Shown: positions 1 to 11,283 of the stretch, piece after piece | How positions within the stretch are numbered: the stretch's first letter is position 1 | Layout: each line of letters opens with the position of its first letter | Source: Humulus lupulus | Taxonomy: Eukaryota > Streptophyta > Magnoliopsida > Rosales > Cannabaceae | Assembly: GCF_963169125.1 (NCBI RefSeq) | Contig: NC_084797.1 | Coordinates: 89,065,868 to 89,129,867, forward strand | Reading direction: 5' to 3' | Length of the DNA stretch: 64,000 nt | Program-made: the position numbers and the translations under genes | The notes under the pieces: generated by a model | Databases searched by the model: none | Seen by the model: only the letters and a program-made list of their open reading frames with translations | What the model was told of the DNA's origin: nothing

Positions 1-1113
1 TGACCCCAAAATGTATCCAAATGCCTCCAATTTTTTTGGGAATTTTTGGATACATCATTGTATCACTTTAGACCCTTAAAAGTAACTTTTGGATGCCTTC
101 TACACAATCTCATGGTTTCACTTCAACTTAAGCAAAAATCGTTAAGTGTTTTCCACCTCAACATGTAAACATCTTAACTATTATATTTAACCAATCTCAA
201 CATATACAATACTATATATTTAATAATTATATTAATATAAATTTATATTTTATATAATATTATTATTATAATGATATTATTGTCTGTGTTTTCACCAAGT
301 GACATGTGAAATGCATTAGGAGTAATAAAGTCCACACGGAAGCTGATTAAGCCTCTTGGAGCTCGCTTGGAGCTCTCCGGAAGGAAAGCCTTGCCCTTTA
401 TTGACCATTCACCACCTATGGAGAGGTATGTCTTCGAGGAAGGTTACATCCCGAGGACTATATGTAGAATGTCCCCTCTAGATCCTCTACTCCATTCGGG
501 TACTCCAAGCCTACGAGATCCATCCTCTAGGCCTGAAGTAGAGTGTCAGGAGTCAAGCACAATGATCTTGAACTATAAGAAGCCATCTAACATTTTACTA
601 TTGCACAAGTTGTGGTGTCATGTCCATACAAGCAACAAACAAGATATCTTGACGCCGTCTAACATGGGAAAACATGCAATTACCCCCTGACATTGTGAGG
701 AGCGTGCTACCCCAAAAAGTTTTGAGGTGAAACCTCATAAATTGACCCATTGTGATACACTTGGACCCACCAACATATTAATTATTTGAATGTCTTACTT
801 ATTGTTCATTTAATGCTCCATTAAGGGAGATTAATTATAATTACTTCTCGTTGGAGAATTTGATGCTCTCAGCCATTTATAAATAGGGCTAGGGCACACA
901 TTGTACAGGATTCGAGATATTTGTATTTAGAGCATTGCTAAAATGCTGCTTGAAAGTCCATAGAAGCTTGAACCCCCAGCATTTCTCATCCTAATACAAT
1001 TGACTCGTGGACTAGGGTTAATTAATAACCTGAACCACGTGAATCCCTATGTCTCTTTTTGTATTTCTTTTAGCTTTTCTTTAATTAGTTGTTAGCGAAA
1101 AAGCTAGTCAACA
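1..1113 (+). repeat. Element E (Tat-like) 5' LTR, left edge not found
   Basis: The right boundary is firm: the sequence ends in GTCAACA at 1113, followed by a junction motif (GCATTCATTGAGAGC, 1121-1135) that is close to the one after the LTRs of G and J, and a gag start follows 48 bases later. A TATA box lies 235 bases before the end. The left edge is not visible and may lie outside the window or anywhere in the first several hundred bases. Bases 190-275 are very AT-rich. The short reading frames here have no family resemblance. Confidence 0.5.
878..885 (+). promoter_or_regulatory. TATA box of element E LTR
   Basis: TATAAATA, followed by a GGGCTAGGGC stretch. The same octamer lies 370 bases before the LTR end in G and 255 bases before it in J, so it is the likely core promoter of this Tat-like group. 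Confidence 0.55.
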
Positions 1114-1160
1114 TTTTCGGGCATTCATTGAGAGCTTGAAGAAAGCTTTGAGTCCCAACA

Positions 1161-2151
1161 ATGGTGAACACCAGATGCAATGTTGCATAAGAACTTCATT
1201 CTTTGACCACCGTTGTTGGAGGAGAACCAAGCCAACCACCAACTCAACCTGTTGACCATGAGGTGGCACACGATAAAAACGACCATGAGGACGGACATAG
1301 ACGACTACAATTAGAGTGAGTATTCTTAGTCATTTCAAACATAGGAGCCACCAGAAGTGGTGAGCCTTAGGAACAAAATCTCCTCCAAGCAGCAGAAAAT
1401 TGAGGCCCAATAGCTAGTATCGCCGCCCTACAGGAGGTGGTTAACGCCATGAAGTCTACTTTGGAATCTCAAGCATTGCAAGTAGACCCTCATAGTGAAG
1501 TATCACTTAGGTAGCGAACTGGTGTAACATATGCGCACCCAGTCGGAGTGCCACCTGCCCAATAAGCGGGCGTGCCCCCCGAGCACCCCGCTGACGTGGC
1601 GCAAGAACCGTCAAGTTGTGTGCAACTTGTGCACCCATCTGGAGCACCCTCTGCGCCTCAAGCTTGTGGGAAGAAGAATGTCGAACCGTCCTATAAGAAA
1701 AATAGTACTCATCGAGCCTCCAAGCCCATTATCTTCCCAAGAAGGGTGAACGACCTCTAAGTTCATGGGGTTTGAGGACACTGCCAGGCCACCAACGTCC
1801 GTGGAGCCAAAAGCATCCCACCCAGACAAGGTCCGACAGACCACGTCAAGCCTGGAAGAGGAGTTCCACCAATGCCTCACCAGCCTAAGGAAACCCTGGG
1901 CGAGGAGCCGACTTGAGAGAAGTCATTGCAAAACGAGGACAAGGAATCAATGTCTCGGTTAACAACTAATACATCGATTCTGATGGGGAAACGGAAGTAG
2001 GATTCCCCGAGGACGGCTGTCGCTGAAACGCACAGCCTGACCTATGACAAAACCTAAATGCTAACAGGAACTGATCTGCTACTGAGGACTCCCTAGGAGA
2101 AGACCACAACCAGACCTATTAGTCAATCTCCATGCTCAGAGGAGAGATTCC
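1161..2151 (+). pseudogene. gag: Element E gag, N-terminal part (degenerate)
   Basis: Gag is the structural polyprotein that packages retrotransposon RNA. The ATG at 1161 begins Met-Val, as do the starts of G (44599) and J (62255), at a similar distance from the LTR. The frame is broken by many stops and shifts, so the region is recognised mainly by position, by the conserved LTR junction and by continuity with 38428 after element B is removed. Tat-like gag proteins have a long, poorly conserved N-terminal region before the capsid domain, which fits the lack of motifs here. Confidence 0.5.
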
Positions 2152-2156
2152 ATGCC
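2152..2156. repeat. Target-site duplication of element B (left copy)
   Basis: ATGCC, repeated exactly at 38423-38427 just after B's 3' LTR. This pairs two LTR ends 36 kb apart and shows everything between arrived as B or was inserted into B. Confidence 0.9.
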
Positions 2157-2570
2157 TGTAATGCCTTAAACTTGTTAATAATTGATTTAAATGTATTATT
2201 ATGTGATTAATCACGATATATGTGCATCATTATTTGATTGCTTGCGTTATTATATGATATGATTAGATATGCATGTCTAGGTGTATTAAATATGCATGTG
2301 GGCCCGCTCTGGTAAATAAGGGCATGTTTGCAATTTTGGCCGGGATTATTTGGATATGCTGGGATTAATTGGTGATTTATAGGACTACACGAGGAACTAA
2401 CGGGAATGTGGCAAATCACAAATTTGCCCTTGGTGGTATTGAAGGTCTAGGGATTGATCTAGGGACATGGTGGTCTTTTGGGGCTAAGAATAGACTTGGG
2501 GAAGCATTGAGAAATAATCAGAAAGGAAACACTTAGTCACTCAGCCCCTCACTCTCTCTCTTACACATTT
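2157..2570 (+). repeat. Element B 5' LTR, left piece
   Basis: Begins TGTAATGCC and aligns with 36301 onward. Compared with the 3' LTR it lacks about 30 bases near the start and about 190 bases after the GGGCATGTTTGCAATTTTGG region. It is cut at 2570 by element A and resumes at 11284. Confidence 0.88.
2566..2570. repeat. Target-site duplication of element A (left copy)
   Basis: CATTT, repeated exactly at 11279-11283 directly after A's 3' LTR. Confidence 0.9.
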
Positions 2571-4853
2571 TGTAACGAACCAAAGTCACTAATATGGCTT
2601 AAGGGCCTTGATTAGTGTGCCGGGATGGCATAATTGGTTTATGTGTGAATATATTAATTTAATGCGTGATTATATAATAAGCATGCTTGTATGGTTATAT
2701 GAATGTAAGGTGTGATTATATGTTATATTTGTGACAACCACATTATTATGTGGGTAAATCTGTGACATGCAATTTAAGGCAATCTTAGGGAGCTAGTTAG
2801 CGGGAAAGCCACAACGGGGCTTAATTCTTGACTTAGGGAAAGTCAAGCAGTATTTTAGGTATTGGACGATTATTTATGTTATCGGATTATGGAAATAAAT
2901 AATTGGAGATATATTTGAGGTTAGGAAGCCTAGGTGGGAATATTGGGGAATTTTACCATTTTTCCTTCGGGGACGTTTCCAGTACCTCGAGCCTCGGGAT
3001 TGACTTAATTAACTAAGGTTACACTAAGGAAAAGTTGAGAAAACAGTGGAAAAACATTAAACCGACCCTCCCCTTCATCAGTTTTATCACTTTTCTTTTC
3101 TCTTAAGGGAAACCACTAGAACTTATGGAAAATTCAGCTGGAATTCAGTGGATTGAGCTGAAGTCTTGGAGGATTAATCTAGTCTTCAGCTAAGGAGTTC
3201 AACTAGAATTAAGGTAACTCATAAGCTTTAGGCATGGTGATTAAATTTTGTTTTTATTGCTGGGTTTTGAGGTGTTTATGAATTTTGACATTGAAGGACT
3301 GAATTGAAGCTTGGAACTTGGGAGTTAGCTCAGAAATCTTTTAGAAAGTTGGTTATTCAGAGAAGGTAAGCTCTAATTCATGATTTAGTGTTTGATTTCT
3401 AAGTTTTTATGACTGGTTTTAGTGTTCTTGAGTATGTGAGTTTCAGAAATTGAAAAGATGTTTTGATGAGCTTTTAGCTTAGGTTTCTACTGGCTTGTGC
3501 GTCTGAAATCATGCAGGAATGTTTGTGATAATTGTGGTATATTATTGGGATGGTTTGGGATGGTTTTGAGTGAGGTTTGAGAGTTAAAAATGGAGGTTTT
3601 TCTGGGTTCGATGGGGTCGGGCCGTGGCATAGTTCTTTGTGAGTTGCGGCCCTCTGAGGCTGATGAATACTGAGGAAAGAGAGCGGGCCCTGGCATGGGG
3701 CTTGTAGGGCCGTGTCAGGTTCTTAGCGTGGATGGGCTCTGTTTTGGGGCCATGCCACGGCATAGGAGGTTTGAGCCACTGCTCTTAAGGAAATTTGGGA
3801 TTTTGGGATTTTAAGCATGGAAATTTAACCTAGGGTGCTCAAGATCAAATCTACTACCGTGCTTGGTGGATTTCGTGTTCCAGAGACTAGAACCATATCT
3901 AGAAGCCCTTTTACAATTATTAATGATGTCCCTTATCTTGGTTGTGACTAGGTATACGCTAGGGGCTCGGGAAACGGATTGTGCTCAAGAGGCATCTCGC
4001 GTAACCAGTACACTTGGAAACTAAAGGTAAGAAAACTGCACCCGGTTATGATTTTGTAATGGGACTAAGGGTTCCCTATCTTGTATGCTTTATAAGGGGT
4101 GGTATTATGCCATGAGAATAGTAGATAAATGGCCTAAGAGTGCTGGAGTTTACATTGTCGCACAGGGCGCGGCTCAGCCACTGGTAGGTAAGGACAACTT
4201 ATTATTTACTAAGCTCGGTTTAAGCGGACCAGAGCAAGTGGGATCAAACAGAGGGTGCAACCTAAGGGCATCGACCCTGAATATCATTTGATTGGTTATT
4301 ATTATTGATTGATGAACCTTTTGTGTTAAATAGCTGATTGTTGGTTTGTTAATTCTCTAATTATGTCTGTGGATTGTACGACAAAGGTGGTATGTTAAGT
4401 ATATGAACATGCACTAAATATTATTCAACTATTATCATTGTTTGCAATATAATGTTCTATTTTCTTGCTTGGCCTTGGCTCACGGGTGCTACATGGTGCA
4501 GGTAAAGGCAAGGGTAAACTTGATCAACCCTAAATCGGAGAGCTTTGAAGGCGGAATGTGCATGAACAACTGCTCGACCGCCACAGTTGAGGGGAGACAG
4601 GAACAAGAAATTTTGCCTTAGAGTGGCTAGTGGTTGTTTGAACTCTGGAAATTTTGTAAACTAACTTTTTAAACGTTGTTTCTTTTGGGATCCCTTATGT
4701 AAAAAGTTGATTATATGAAAAGTATCTTTTGAGACCAAAACCTTTTAACCCTAGCACATTAATGATTTTAGCAACACGTTTTTAACTAAACGACTTGATT
4801 AGCAAGTCCTATAAATACATAGTGTAGCGGTCTTGGTTATCCAGGGCATTATA
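2571..4853 (+). repeat. Element A 5' LTR
   Basis: Starts TGTAACGAACC and ends GGCATTATA, decayed from GGCGTTACA. It carries the landmarks shared by this LTR group: a GC-rich word block at about 3610-3775, GGTAAG sites near 3365 and 4024, a conserved 20-mer at 4471-4490 followed by GTGCAGGTAAAGG, and TATAAATA about 45 bases from its end. It has no gene; the short frames inside are chance. Confidence 0.92.
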
Positions 4854-4856
4854 ACT

Positions 4857-4868
4857 TAGTATCAGAGC
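4857..4868 (+). other. Element A primer-binding site (mutated)
   Basis: TAGTATCAGAGC, one change from TGGTATCAGAGC, which is complementary to the 3' end of plant initiator Met-tRNA, the usual primer of plant chromoviruses. It lies three bases after the LTR. Confidence 0.85.
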
Positions 4869-5269
4869 ATCCTAGGTTTAAGGGTTCATGATGACCGGCT
4901 GGACATGTACATTCGCTGCTAGAGACAAACTCGATTCAGCGTTTGGTATGTGTATATGTGCTTATATGTTGTATGCTTGGAAAGAATTGTGATTGTTGTT
5001 ATTTGTTGAATTAATAGGAAGCATGAGATACTGATAGGGCCTGGCCCTTGACTATTGTGTGGTAATATTGAGGCATGTTTATTAGCATTGTTGTGCATGT
5101 AAATGAACATCTGAATGATTAATTGCATATTGTGAATATATGGATAAATGCCTTTATATCTTGATTGTTTATGATTGATTGTATTCCATTGGTTGATTTT
5201 GGAGAAGCTTTTATCCTGTCATCATGGTCTAACTGCCGAGTCATTGATTGTAGATTGACTTGGATAGCT
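4869..5269 (+). other. Element A untranslated leader
   Basis: About 400 bases between primer site and gag with no gene. It holds one copy of a small inverted repeat (ATGTTTATTAGCAT, 5075-5088) that is also single in D (18966-18979) and I (55981-55994) but amplified about tenfold in C (29115-29477). Confidence 0.7.
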
Positions 5270-6365
5270 ATGCGTCCAAGAAAATCTACACGACTAGCCA
5301 GCACTAGGTCTTGGACTAGAGGTGATGATCAGGGCCAAATTCCTCCGCTAGTTCCTGAAAACTGGCAGCAGATTATGGCAGATATCCAAGCGCGATTACA
5401 GAGCCAAGATGAGAATATTCGTCTTCTACGACAGCAGGCTCCAGCAGGGAGTGATGCACCTATTGTACCACCTGTAGTGGCACCAATTATTCAGCCAGCA
5501 GAGGTTGGGAACAAATGGGAGCCATTGTATGAGAAGTTCCAGAAGCAGCATCCCCCAACTTTTGAGGGAGAACCTGACCCACTGAAGGCTGAGTAGTAGA
5601 TGACTATGATTTCTACTATCCTGGACATTATGAGGATAGAGGGATATGACAGAGTGTCCTATGCCACATATATGCTGAGAGAGATGCCCGCATCTAGTGG
5701 GAAGTGGCATCATAGACCAGGGACATCACTGCTTTGAGTTGGGAAAAATTTTAAAAATTGTTGAGTCAGAAATACTACAATGTTGCCATCAGGACAGTAA
5801 AAGTTAATGAGTTCGTCGGATTGGTGTAGGGAAACATGACAGTTACTGAATATGCCCTAAAATTTGATAGACTTGGGAAATTTACACCAAATCTTGTGCC
5901 TACAGATGCAGCCAGGCAAGACAGGTTTATTCGAGGGCTTAATGCTATGATAGCCCGGGATGTTAGGATCACAACGGTACTTGGGGGAATAACTTATGCC
6001 CAGGCCATTGAAAAGGCTCTTACCGCTGAGGAAGCGGAGAACAAGATTTGGAAGGAAAGTGCAGCGAAGCACGAGGGTCGCAGAGTGGTGCCTCCTCATT
6101 TTGGGTTAGGTAGGGGTGAAGGCCTCAGTGATGTAAAGAGGAAGACCCCTGATATTTCGACCACTGCTGGTCCTGATAGGAGGGGTCGGGGTGGTCCGGG
6201 CGGCCGTTAGGGCGGCAGTGAGCCATGGAGGAGTTACCCAGAGTACCCGAGGTGTAGAAGACGCCATCAGGGTGAATTCCGGGCCAAGGCTTGCTATGTG
6301 TATGGGACAGTGGGGCACCTCAAGAAGGACTGCCCAACAGTGAAGAAAGGGGAAGCAGGAAAGGT
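5270..6365 (+). pseudogene. gag: Element A gag
   Basis: Gag nucleocapsid/capsid polyprotein. The start ATG at 5270 opens a basic, Arg/Lys/Ser-rich N-terminus, the same start as in element I (55829). A capsid-like retrotransposon gag domain follows (about 5500-6000), then a basic linker and a zinc knuckle near 6291-6332. The knuckle reads CYVYGTVGHLKKDC, so the second Cys of the CCHC motif has become Tyr. TAG stops interrupt the frame from about 5594 on, including one at the position of a Gln-Trp pair that is intact in D. Not functional. Confidence 0.85.
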
Positions 6366-6671
6366 GGACAGCTTGACTCTAGCTCGATTGTTCACCTTGA
6401 CACAGGCAGAGGCTGAGGCTAGTCCCTCGGTAGTGATAGGTCAGCTTTCTAATGCTGGCTCTCCTTTTACAGTATTGATTGACTCTGGTGCTACACATTC
6501 CTTTGTTTCTAGTAAAATGATTGATAGATTGTGTAGACCTAGTGAGTATCGGACTGTGGGGTTTGGGACTTTATTGCCTAGTAGGGAACTGGTAGTTTCT
6601 AGGAGGTGGATCAGGGTGCTTCCAGTTATAGTTGATAGTGGGGAGCTTTCAGTTGACATGATTGAGTTAGA
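6366..6671 (+). pseudogene. Element A protease, C-terminal part deleted
   Basis: Retropepsin-like aspartic protease that would cut the Gag-Pol polyprotein. The catalytic DSGATHSF motif is intact near 6481-6504. The domain stops about 60 residues later: near 6672 the sequence jumps to the middle of reverse transcriptase, losing the protease end, the linker and the first part of RT (roughly 600 bases by comparison with D). Confidence 0.82.
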
Positions 6672-7650
6672 TATGGAAACACAGTGTTCTCAAAGATTGA
6701 TCTTCGATCTGGTTTTCATCAGCTGAGGATCATGGACAAGGACATACCGAAGACGACCTTCCGAACACGGCACAAGCACTATGAGTTCTTGGTCATGTCT
6801 TTTGGTTTGACGAAAGCCCCGACAGCTTTCATTGACCTGATGAATAGGATGTTCAAGGACTTCTTAGTATACTATAGTTCAGAGGCAGAGCACGAGCGAC
6901 ATCTTCGACAGGTTTTCCAGAGGTTAACGGAGCATCGGTTATATGCCAAGTTTAAGAAGTGTGATTTTTGGTTGCCAAAGGTGACTTTTCTTGGGCATAT
7001 AGTGGGCACAGAGGGGATTAAGGTGGATCCATCCAAGGTGGAAGCGATGAGAGATTGGTCGAGGCCAAGGAACGCCTCGGAGGTGCGAAGTTTCCTCAGG
7101 TTAGCAGGTTATTACAGGCAGTTTGTAGAAGGATTCTCGAAGATTTCTTCACCAATGACAGAGTTGACACGGAAGAATTAGAAGTTCGTTTGGTCAGAGA
7201 AGTGTGAGGACATTTTTCAAGAAATAAAGCGACGACTTGTTACTGCACCTATACTGAGTCTTCCTTCAGAAGGATTAAAGTTTGTGGTATATTGTGATGC
7301 ATCAAGGATGGGTTTGGGCTATGTGTTGATGTAGAATGAGAAGGTTATAGCTTATGCATCATGACAACTAAAGGAGTATGAGTAGCGGTATCCTACCCAT
7401 GACTTGGAACTAACGGCTGTGGTGTTCATACTGAAGGTGTGGCGACATTATCTGTATGGGGAGAAGTGCAAGATATACACTGATCATAAGAGTTTGAAGT
7501 ATTTCTTAACCCAGAAGGATCTGAACATGAGACAGAGGCGTTGGTTGGAGTTGGTTAAGGATTATGATTGTGATATTATTTACCACCCAGGGGAAGACAA
7601 TGTAGTGGTAGATGCATTGAGCCGAAGGGGTTCAGGGCAGTTATTTAGTT
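6672..7650 (+). pseudogene. Element A reverse transcriptase and RNase H, catalytic loop deleted
   Basis: RT copies the element RNA into DNA and RNase H removes the RNA strand. The sequence enters RT at the KIDLRSG motif and continues through SFGLTKAP to the connection domain. Where D reads [13 protein letters not shown] has exactly these 12 codons missing (near 6863), so the Asp-Asp active site is gone. RNase H keeps VVYCDAS, YTDHKSL and DALSRR, with stops near 7179, 7333, 7364 and 7381. The deletion keeps the frame, so an open frame of 165 codons persists despite loss of function. Confidence 0.87.
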
Positions 7651-7879
7651 CTGTTCAGATCTCCAAAGAGTTAGTTGATGAGATGACCAGGGCAAGGATA
7701 AAGCTGGTGGTGGGCCGGTTGGCCAATGTTACTTTGCAGTCGACCCTACTAGAGCAGATCAAGGAGGGTCAATTGGTAGACGCGCAGTTGTAGGAGGTTA
7801 GACAGCAAGTCTTAGTAGGGATAGCTAAGGACTTTTTTGTTTCTAAGACTGGTGTGCTTTGATATTAGTGACGGATTTG

Positions 7880-8933
7880 TATTTCGGCAGATGAGGGGAT
7901 CAGATGAGAGATATTGGATGAGTCTCACACTACGCCATACTCACTCCATCCGGGTATCACGAAGATGTATCTGGATCTACAGACATTATATTGGTGGCCC
8001 AGGATGAAGAAGGATGCGGTGGAGTATGTGGCTAGATGTTTGACATGTCGACAAGTGAAGGCTGAGCATCAGCGACCAGCAGGGTTGCTTCAGCCTTTGG
8101 GTATTCCTGAGTTAAAGTGGGAGGACATTACAATGAATTTTGTGGGAGGTCTACCCAGGACAGTGGGATTTTATGACTCGTTGTGGGTAATAGTGGACAG
8201 ATATACCAATTCAGCTCATTTTCTGCCAGTGAAGTCGACTTACACAGTGGAACAGTATGCAGAGTTGTATGTGAGGGAGATAGTTCATCTCCATGGGGTT
8301 CCCAAGTCAATTGTATCTGATCGAGACCCTATCTTTACCTCCAAGTTCTAGGGAGCTCTGCAGAGAGCCATGGGGACTCAGTTGAAGTTTAGCACAACCT
8401 TTCATCCTCAGACTGATGGACAGTCTGAGAGGACAATTTAGGTTTTGGAGGATATGCTTAGGGTGTGTGTAATTGATTTTGAGGGATCTTGGAGTAAGTA
8501 TCTCTCGTTGATTGAATTTTCGTATAACAACAGTTATCAGTCCACGATTGGCATGGCTCCTTATGAGATGCTATACAGAAGGAAGTGTAGGTCACCTATT
8601 CATTGGGATGAGATGGGTGAGAGAAAATATTTGAGGCCAGATATGGTTCAGAAGACAAATGTCAGTTTGGCCTTGCATAACGTATTCCATGTCTCTATGT
8701 CACGAAAATATGTCTCAGATTCGATGCATGTACTCAAGTATGAAGACATAGAACTGCAGATAGATTTGTCCTATGAGGAGCGACCGGTTCAGATTTTGGA
8801 TCGGAAGGACAAAGTTCTACAGAATAAGACGATTCCATTAGTTAAAGTATTGTGGAGAAATTGCAAGGTCGAGGAAGCGACCTGGAACCTAGAGACGGTG
8901 GTGCGGGATCAGTATCCTGAGCTATTCAAGTAA
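7880..8933 (+). pseudogene. Element A integrase and chromodomain-like C-terminus
   Basis: Integrase inserts the DNA copy; the chromodomain is thought to steer it to heterochromatin. Visible are the HHCC zinc region ending [14 protein letters not shown], and a catalytic core in which the first Asp is changed (ITMNFVGG where D has MDFVGG). The second Asp is kept in VSDRDPIF and the Glu in SERTI. About 220 bases are missing near 8660, removing the GPY/F-like module. The C-terminus from about 8750 ([21 protein letters not shown]) is chromodomain-like and ends with TAA at 8931. Confidence 0.85.
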
Positions 8934-8952
8934 ATTTCGAGGACGAAATTCT

Positions 8953-8969
8953 CAGTAGGAGGGGATAGT
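8953..8969 (+). other. Element A polypurine tract
   Basis: Purine-rich run AGTAGGAGGGGATAGT just before the 3' LTR, the primer for plus-strand DNA synthesis. The same tract precedes the 3' LTRs of B, D and I. Confidence 0.8.
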
Positions 8970-11278
8970 AGTAACAACCCAAAGTCACTAATACGGCTTA
9001 AGGGCCTTGATTAGTGTGCCGGGAGGGCATAATTGGTTTATGTGTGAATTTATTAATTTAATGCGTGATTATATAATAAGCACGCTTGAATGGTTATATC
9101 AATGCAAATGTGATTATATGTTATGTTTGTGAGAACCACATTATTATGTGGGTAAATCTACGACATGCAATTTGAGGCAATCCTTGGGAGCTAGTTAGCG
9201 GGAAAGTCACAACGGGGCTTAATACTTGACTTGGGGCAAGTCAAGGGGTATTTCAGGTATTGGATGGTTAGTTAGGTTATCGGGTTATGGAAATAAATAA
9301 TTGGGGATATATTTAAGGTTAGGAAGCCTAGGTGGAAATATTGCGAAATTTTACCATTTTGCCCTCGGGGACGTTACCGGTACCCCGAGCCTCGGGATTG
9401 ACTTAATTAACTAAGGTTATAAGGAAAAGTTGAGAAAACAGTGGAAGAACCTTAAACGAACCCTCCCGTTCATCAGTTTTATCACTCTTCTTTTCTCTCA
9501 AGGGAAACCACTAGAACTTAAGGAAAATTCAGCTGGAATTCAGTGGATTGAACTGATGTCTTGGAGGATTAATATAGTGTTCGGCTAAGGAGTTCAACTA
9601 GAATTAAGGTAAGTCATAAGCTTTATGGATGGTGATTAAATTCTGTGTTTATGGCTGGGTTTTGAGGTGTTTATGGATTTTGACATTGAAGGACTGAATT
9701 GAAGCTTGGAACTTGGGAGTTAGCTCATAAATCTTTTAGAAAGGTTGTTCATCAGAGAAGGTAAGCTCCAATTCATGATTTAGTGTTTGAATTCTGATTT
9801 TTTATGACTGGTTTTAGTGTTCTTGAGTATGTGAGTTTCAGAAATTCAAAACGTGTTTTGATGAGATTTTAGCTTAGGTTTCTGCTGGCTTGTGCTTCTG
9901 AAATCATGCAGGAATGTTTTTGATAATTTTGGTATATTATTGCGATGGTTTTGGATGGTTTTGAGTGAGGTTTGAGAGTTAAAAATGGAGGTTTTTCTGG
10001 GTTCGAAGGGGTCGGGCCGCGACATAGTTCTTGGTGAGTCGCGGTCCTCTGAGGCTGATGAATGCTGAGGAAGGAGGGCGGGCCACGGCATGGGGATTGT
10101 AGGGCCGCGACCTGTGTCTAGTTTTGAGCGTGGATGGACTCTGTTTGGGGGCCATGCCGCGACATAGGAGGCTTGAGCCACAGCCCTTAAGGAAATTTGG
10201 GTTTTTGGGATTTTAAGCATGGGAATTTAACCTAGGGTGCTCGGGATCGAATCTACTACCGTGCTTGGTGGATTTCAATGTTCCAGAGACTAGAACCTTA
10301 TCTAGAAGCCCTTTTACAATTATTAATGGTATCCCTTATCTTGGTTGTGACTAGGTATAAGCTAGGGGCTCGGGAAACAGATCGTGCTCAAGAGGCATCT
10401 TGTGTAACCAGTACACTTGGAAACTAAAGTTAAGAAAATTGCACCCGGTTATGATTTTGTAATGGGACTAAGGGTTCCCCATCTTGTATGCTTTATAAGG
10501 GGTGGTATTATGCCATGAGAATAGTAGACAAACGGCCTAAGGGTGCCAGAGTTTACATTGGCGCACAGGGCGTGGCTTAGCCACTGGTAGCTGAGGACAA
10601 CTTATTATTCACTGAGCTCGGTTTAAGCGGACCGGAGCCAGTGGGATCAAACATAGGGTGCGACCTAACGGCGTCGGCCCTGATTATCATTTGATTGGTT
10701 ATTATTATTGATTGATGAACCTTTTGTGTTGAATAGCTGAGTGTTGGTTTGTTGATTCTCTGATTATGTCTGTGGATGTTATGACCAAAGTGGTATGTTA
10801 AGTATATGAACATGCACTAAAGATTATTCAACTATTATCATTGTTTTCACTATAATGTTATGTTTTCTTGCCGGGCCTTGGCTCACGGGTGCTACATGGT
10901 GCAGGTAAAGGCAAGGGAATACTTTATCAGCCCTGAATCGGAGAGTTCTAAAGGCGGAATGTACATGAACAGCTGCTCGACCACCATGGTCGAGGGGAGA
11001 CAGGAACAGGAGAACCACAAATGTCTATTTTTCCTTAGAGTGGCCAGTGGTTGTTTGAACTCTGGAAATTTTGTAAACTAACTTTTTAAACATTGTTTCT
11101 TTTGGGATCCCTTATGTAAAATGTTGATTATATGAAAAGTATCTTTTGTGACCAAATCCTTTTAACCCTAGTACATTAATGATTTTAGCAACACGTTTTT
11201 AACTAAACGACTTGATTAGCAAGTCCTGCACCTTTATAAATACACAGTGTAGCGGTCTTGGTTATCCAGGGCGTTACA
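8970..11278 (+). repeat. Element A 3' LTR
   Basis: First base changed (AGTAAC for TGTAAC); ends GGCGTTACA. It aligns with 2571-4853 throughout with scattered differences. The GC-rich block is at about 10010-10170 and the conserved 20-mer at 10874-10893. No gene inside. Confidence 0.92.
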
Positions 11279-11283
11279 CATTT

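Larger units (their letters stand above)
2571..11278 (+). mobile_element. Element A: Tekay-like chromovirus LTR retrotransposon, defective
   Basis: An 8.7-kb element with LTRs at 2571-4853 and 8970-11278, an initiator-Met-type primer site, gag-protease-RT-RNase H-integrase-chromodomain order, a polypurine tract and TSD CATTT. It is inserted in the 5' LTR of B. Three internal deletions relative to its relative D are visible: protease end to RT start (at 6672), a 36-base loss in RT (near 6863) and about 220 bases in the integrase C-terminal region (near 8660). It also carries many stops. The inner LTR ends are decayed (ATTATA at 4853, AGTAAC at 8970). Confidence 0.93.

Noticed and set aside
2157..2570. 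Separate short LTR fragment
   Set aside because: It continues at 11284 once A is removed and pairs with 36301-38422 through a perfect ATGCC duplication.
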